Program-made: the position numbers and the translations under genes | Notes under the pieces: generated by a model | What the model saw: the letters and a program-made list of their open reading frames with translations, nothing else | Told to the model about the DNA's origin: nothing | Databases searched by the model: none | Origin: Candidatus Nitrosopumilus sp. | GTDB lineage: Archaea; Thermoproteota; Nitrososphaeria; Nitrososphaerales; Nitrosopumilaceae | DNA: 5,417 nt | Direction: 5' to 3' | NCBI GenBank assembly: GCA_029863665.1 | Contig: JAOTUX010000087.1 | Span: 1-5,417 of the forward strand | In this document: positions 4,403-5,417 of the stretch, one piece after another | Layout of the letters: each line of letters starts with the position of its first letter | Position numbering within the stretch: the stretch's first letter is position 1

Positions 4403-5417
4403 TTGAAGAAAACAATTTCTGGAATTAGGGGCATATTTGGAGAAGATCTTAATCTAAAAGACATATCACAATTTTGTAGGAATTTTTCATCATTAATCAA
4501 ATCACAAAAATGTGTTATCGGGAAAGATACTAGACCATCAGGTGCAACGATAAAAGATATTGCAAGTTCTACATTGCTCAAAAACGGAATTAACATTTTC
4601 AATTTAGAGACAGCACCAACACCCGTAATTTTCAGGGAAGCAAGAAAATACGGGGCAGGACTGGTAATTTCTGCATCTCACAATCCATTAAAATGGAATG
4701 GGATGAAATTCATCATTAACGGAAGGGGTATCAACGAGCAAGAACTCCCACAAATAATTGAAAATCAGGAGAGTTTAGAGACAAACCCAGGAATCACACA
4801 GAACATAGTGTCTTCATACATTGAAGAGGCAGCAAAGATTATCGGAAACATCGAAAACAAGCCAGAGATTGCAATAGATATTGGAGGAGGTGCGGCAAAG
4901 GGATTTGCATCAGATTTATTAAAAAAGATAGGATGCGATGTTACCATTCTAAATGAAGACCTTACTGGATGTACCAGAGGTCCTGATCCCGTATCTGATG
5001 GATTATCTGATCTAGTTTTAGCATCGGATAAAAAAGAGATTGGGTTTGCATTTGATTTGGATGGAGACAGACTAGTAATAGTCAGAAATGGAGAAAAACA
5101 ATCTTCAGATGTAACGTTAGGTTTGGGCATTGCAAAATCTTTGAAGTTAGGATGTAAGAAATTTGTGTTAAGTACTGATACAAGTATATCAATTGAGAAA
5201 TTTATCAAAGAGAAAGGAGGAACTGTTCAAAGATCAAAAGTAGGAGAAGCAAACGTAATTGATCTAATGTTAAAAACAGATGCTCAAGCAGGAGGAGAAG
5301 GAAGCAGTGGGGGTTTTATTTTGCCAGAATTCAATTATTGTAGAGATGGAATACTCACCAGTGGTTTGATTGCATCTATGTTGAAAACTCCAGTATTTGA
5401 TGAGATTTTAAATCACA
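4403..5417 (+). CDS. Phosphohexomutase (phosphoglucosamine/phosphomannomutase family), 3' end beyond window
   Basis: The 338 residues visible are about three quarters of an alpha-D-phosphohexomutase, a cytoplasmic enzyme moving phosphate between C1 and C6 of hexose phosphates. The order of motifs is right: SGIRGIFG at 6-13; KDTRPSG at 41-47; the catalytic loop SASHNP at 90-95, with Ser92 the phosphoserine; the metal loop DLDGDR at 218-223 (Asp218, Asp220, Asp222); and the sugar-binding loop GGEGSSGG at 297-304, then RDGI at 314-317. The phosphate-binding C-terminal domain is outside the window. Archaeal members act on glucosamine-6-phosphate (GlmM, toward UDP-GlcNAc) or mannose/glucose phosphates; the GGEGxxGG form fits GlmM-like archaeal enzymes, but the substrate cannot be settled here. 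The start TTG 4403 puts GIRG at the usual distance from the N-terminus and suits a leaderless mRNA. No frameshift is seen. Confidence 0.9.
   Translation, partial: MKKTISGIRGIFGEDLNLKDISQFCRNFSSLIKSQKCVIGKDTRPSGATIKDIASSTLLKNGINIFNLETAPTPVIFREARKYGAGLVISASHNPLKWNGMKFIINGRGINEQELPQIIENQESLETNPGITQNIVSSYIEEAAKIIGNIENKPEIAIDIGGGAAKGFASDLLKKIGCDVTILNEDLTGCTRGPDPVSDGLSDLVLASDKKEIGFAFDLDGDRLVIVRNGEKQSSDVTLGLGIAKSLKLGCKKFVLSTDTSISIEKFIKEKGGTVQRSKVGEANVIDLMLKTDAQAGGEGSSGGFILPEFNYCRDGILTSGLIASMLKTPVFDEILNH

Noticed and set aside
4399..4602. 67-codon minus-strand frame
   Set aside because: Lies wholly within the phosphohexomutase gene, whose plus-strand motifs are unmistakable.
4765..5208. 147-codon minus-strand frame
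   Set aside because: Antisense shadow of the phosphohexomutase metal-loop region; Ser/Pro/Phe-rich with no recognisable domain.
1..5417. CRISPR array, insertion sequence or replication origin
   Set aside because: No spaced direct repeats, transposase frame, terminal inverted repeats or clustered origin boxes were seen by eye.

Overview
The window looks like chromosomal DNA of an ammonia-oxidising archaeon (Nitrososphaerota/Thaumarchaeota, Nitrosopumilus- or Nitrosarchaeum-like). The reasons are low GC, short intergenic gaps, TATA-type (box A) promoters about 26 nt ahead of start codons, frequent TTG/GTG starts, a membrane-anchored plastocyanin-like copper protein, an archaeal one-domain winged-helix regulator and several tiny membrane or zinc-ribbon proteins. 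The assignment is by recognition only; no database was searched.

Left part (1-578): a tRNA-Cys(GCA) on the plus strand runs head-on into the 3' end of a cupredoxin gene on the minus strand, with one base between them. The cupredoxin gene and the next gene diverge from a short AT-rich spacer with a central TATA tract.

Centre left (579-2660): a 583-codon AIPR-family gene (abortive infection/phage resistance family) with an N-terminal PD-(D/E)XK-like nuclease domain of the D...QxK type. It stands alone, with no recognisable defence partner in the window. Downstream is a 162-nt non-coding stretch with a long imperfect hairpin (2342-2392), which overlaps an open frame faintly like the end of L-aspartate oxidase. 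Then comes a 55-codon zinc-ribbon protein (2493-2660), probably made from a leaderless mRNA.

Centre right (2657-4234): a 194-codon protein of unknown function with a Cys/His-rich metal-site motif (minus), a divergent winged-helix regulator (plus), a 70-codon two-helix membrane protein (minus), a divergent 55-codon two-helix membrane protein (plus) and a possible 25-codon microprotein with its own TATA box.

Right part (4240-5417): tRNA-Thr(CGT) on the minus strand and, divergent from it, the first 338 codons of a phosphohexomutase (phosphoglucosamine/phosphomannomutase family), cut by the window end. The two appear to share one bidirectional TATA element.

There is no evident multi-gene operon: nearly every gene has its own promoter and the genes alternate in strand. 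The most notable items are the solitary AIPR nuclease-like gene, the hairpin behind it, the symmetric TATA elements serving divergent gene pairs, and the unlisted microproteins.
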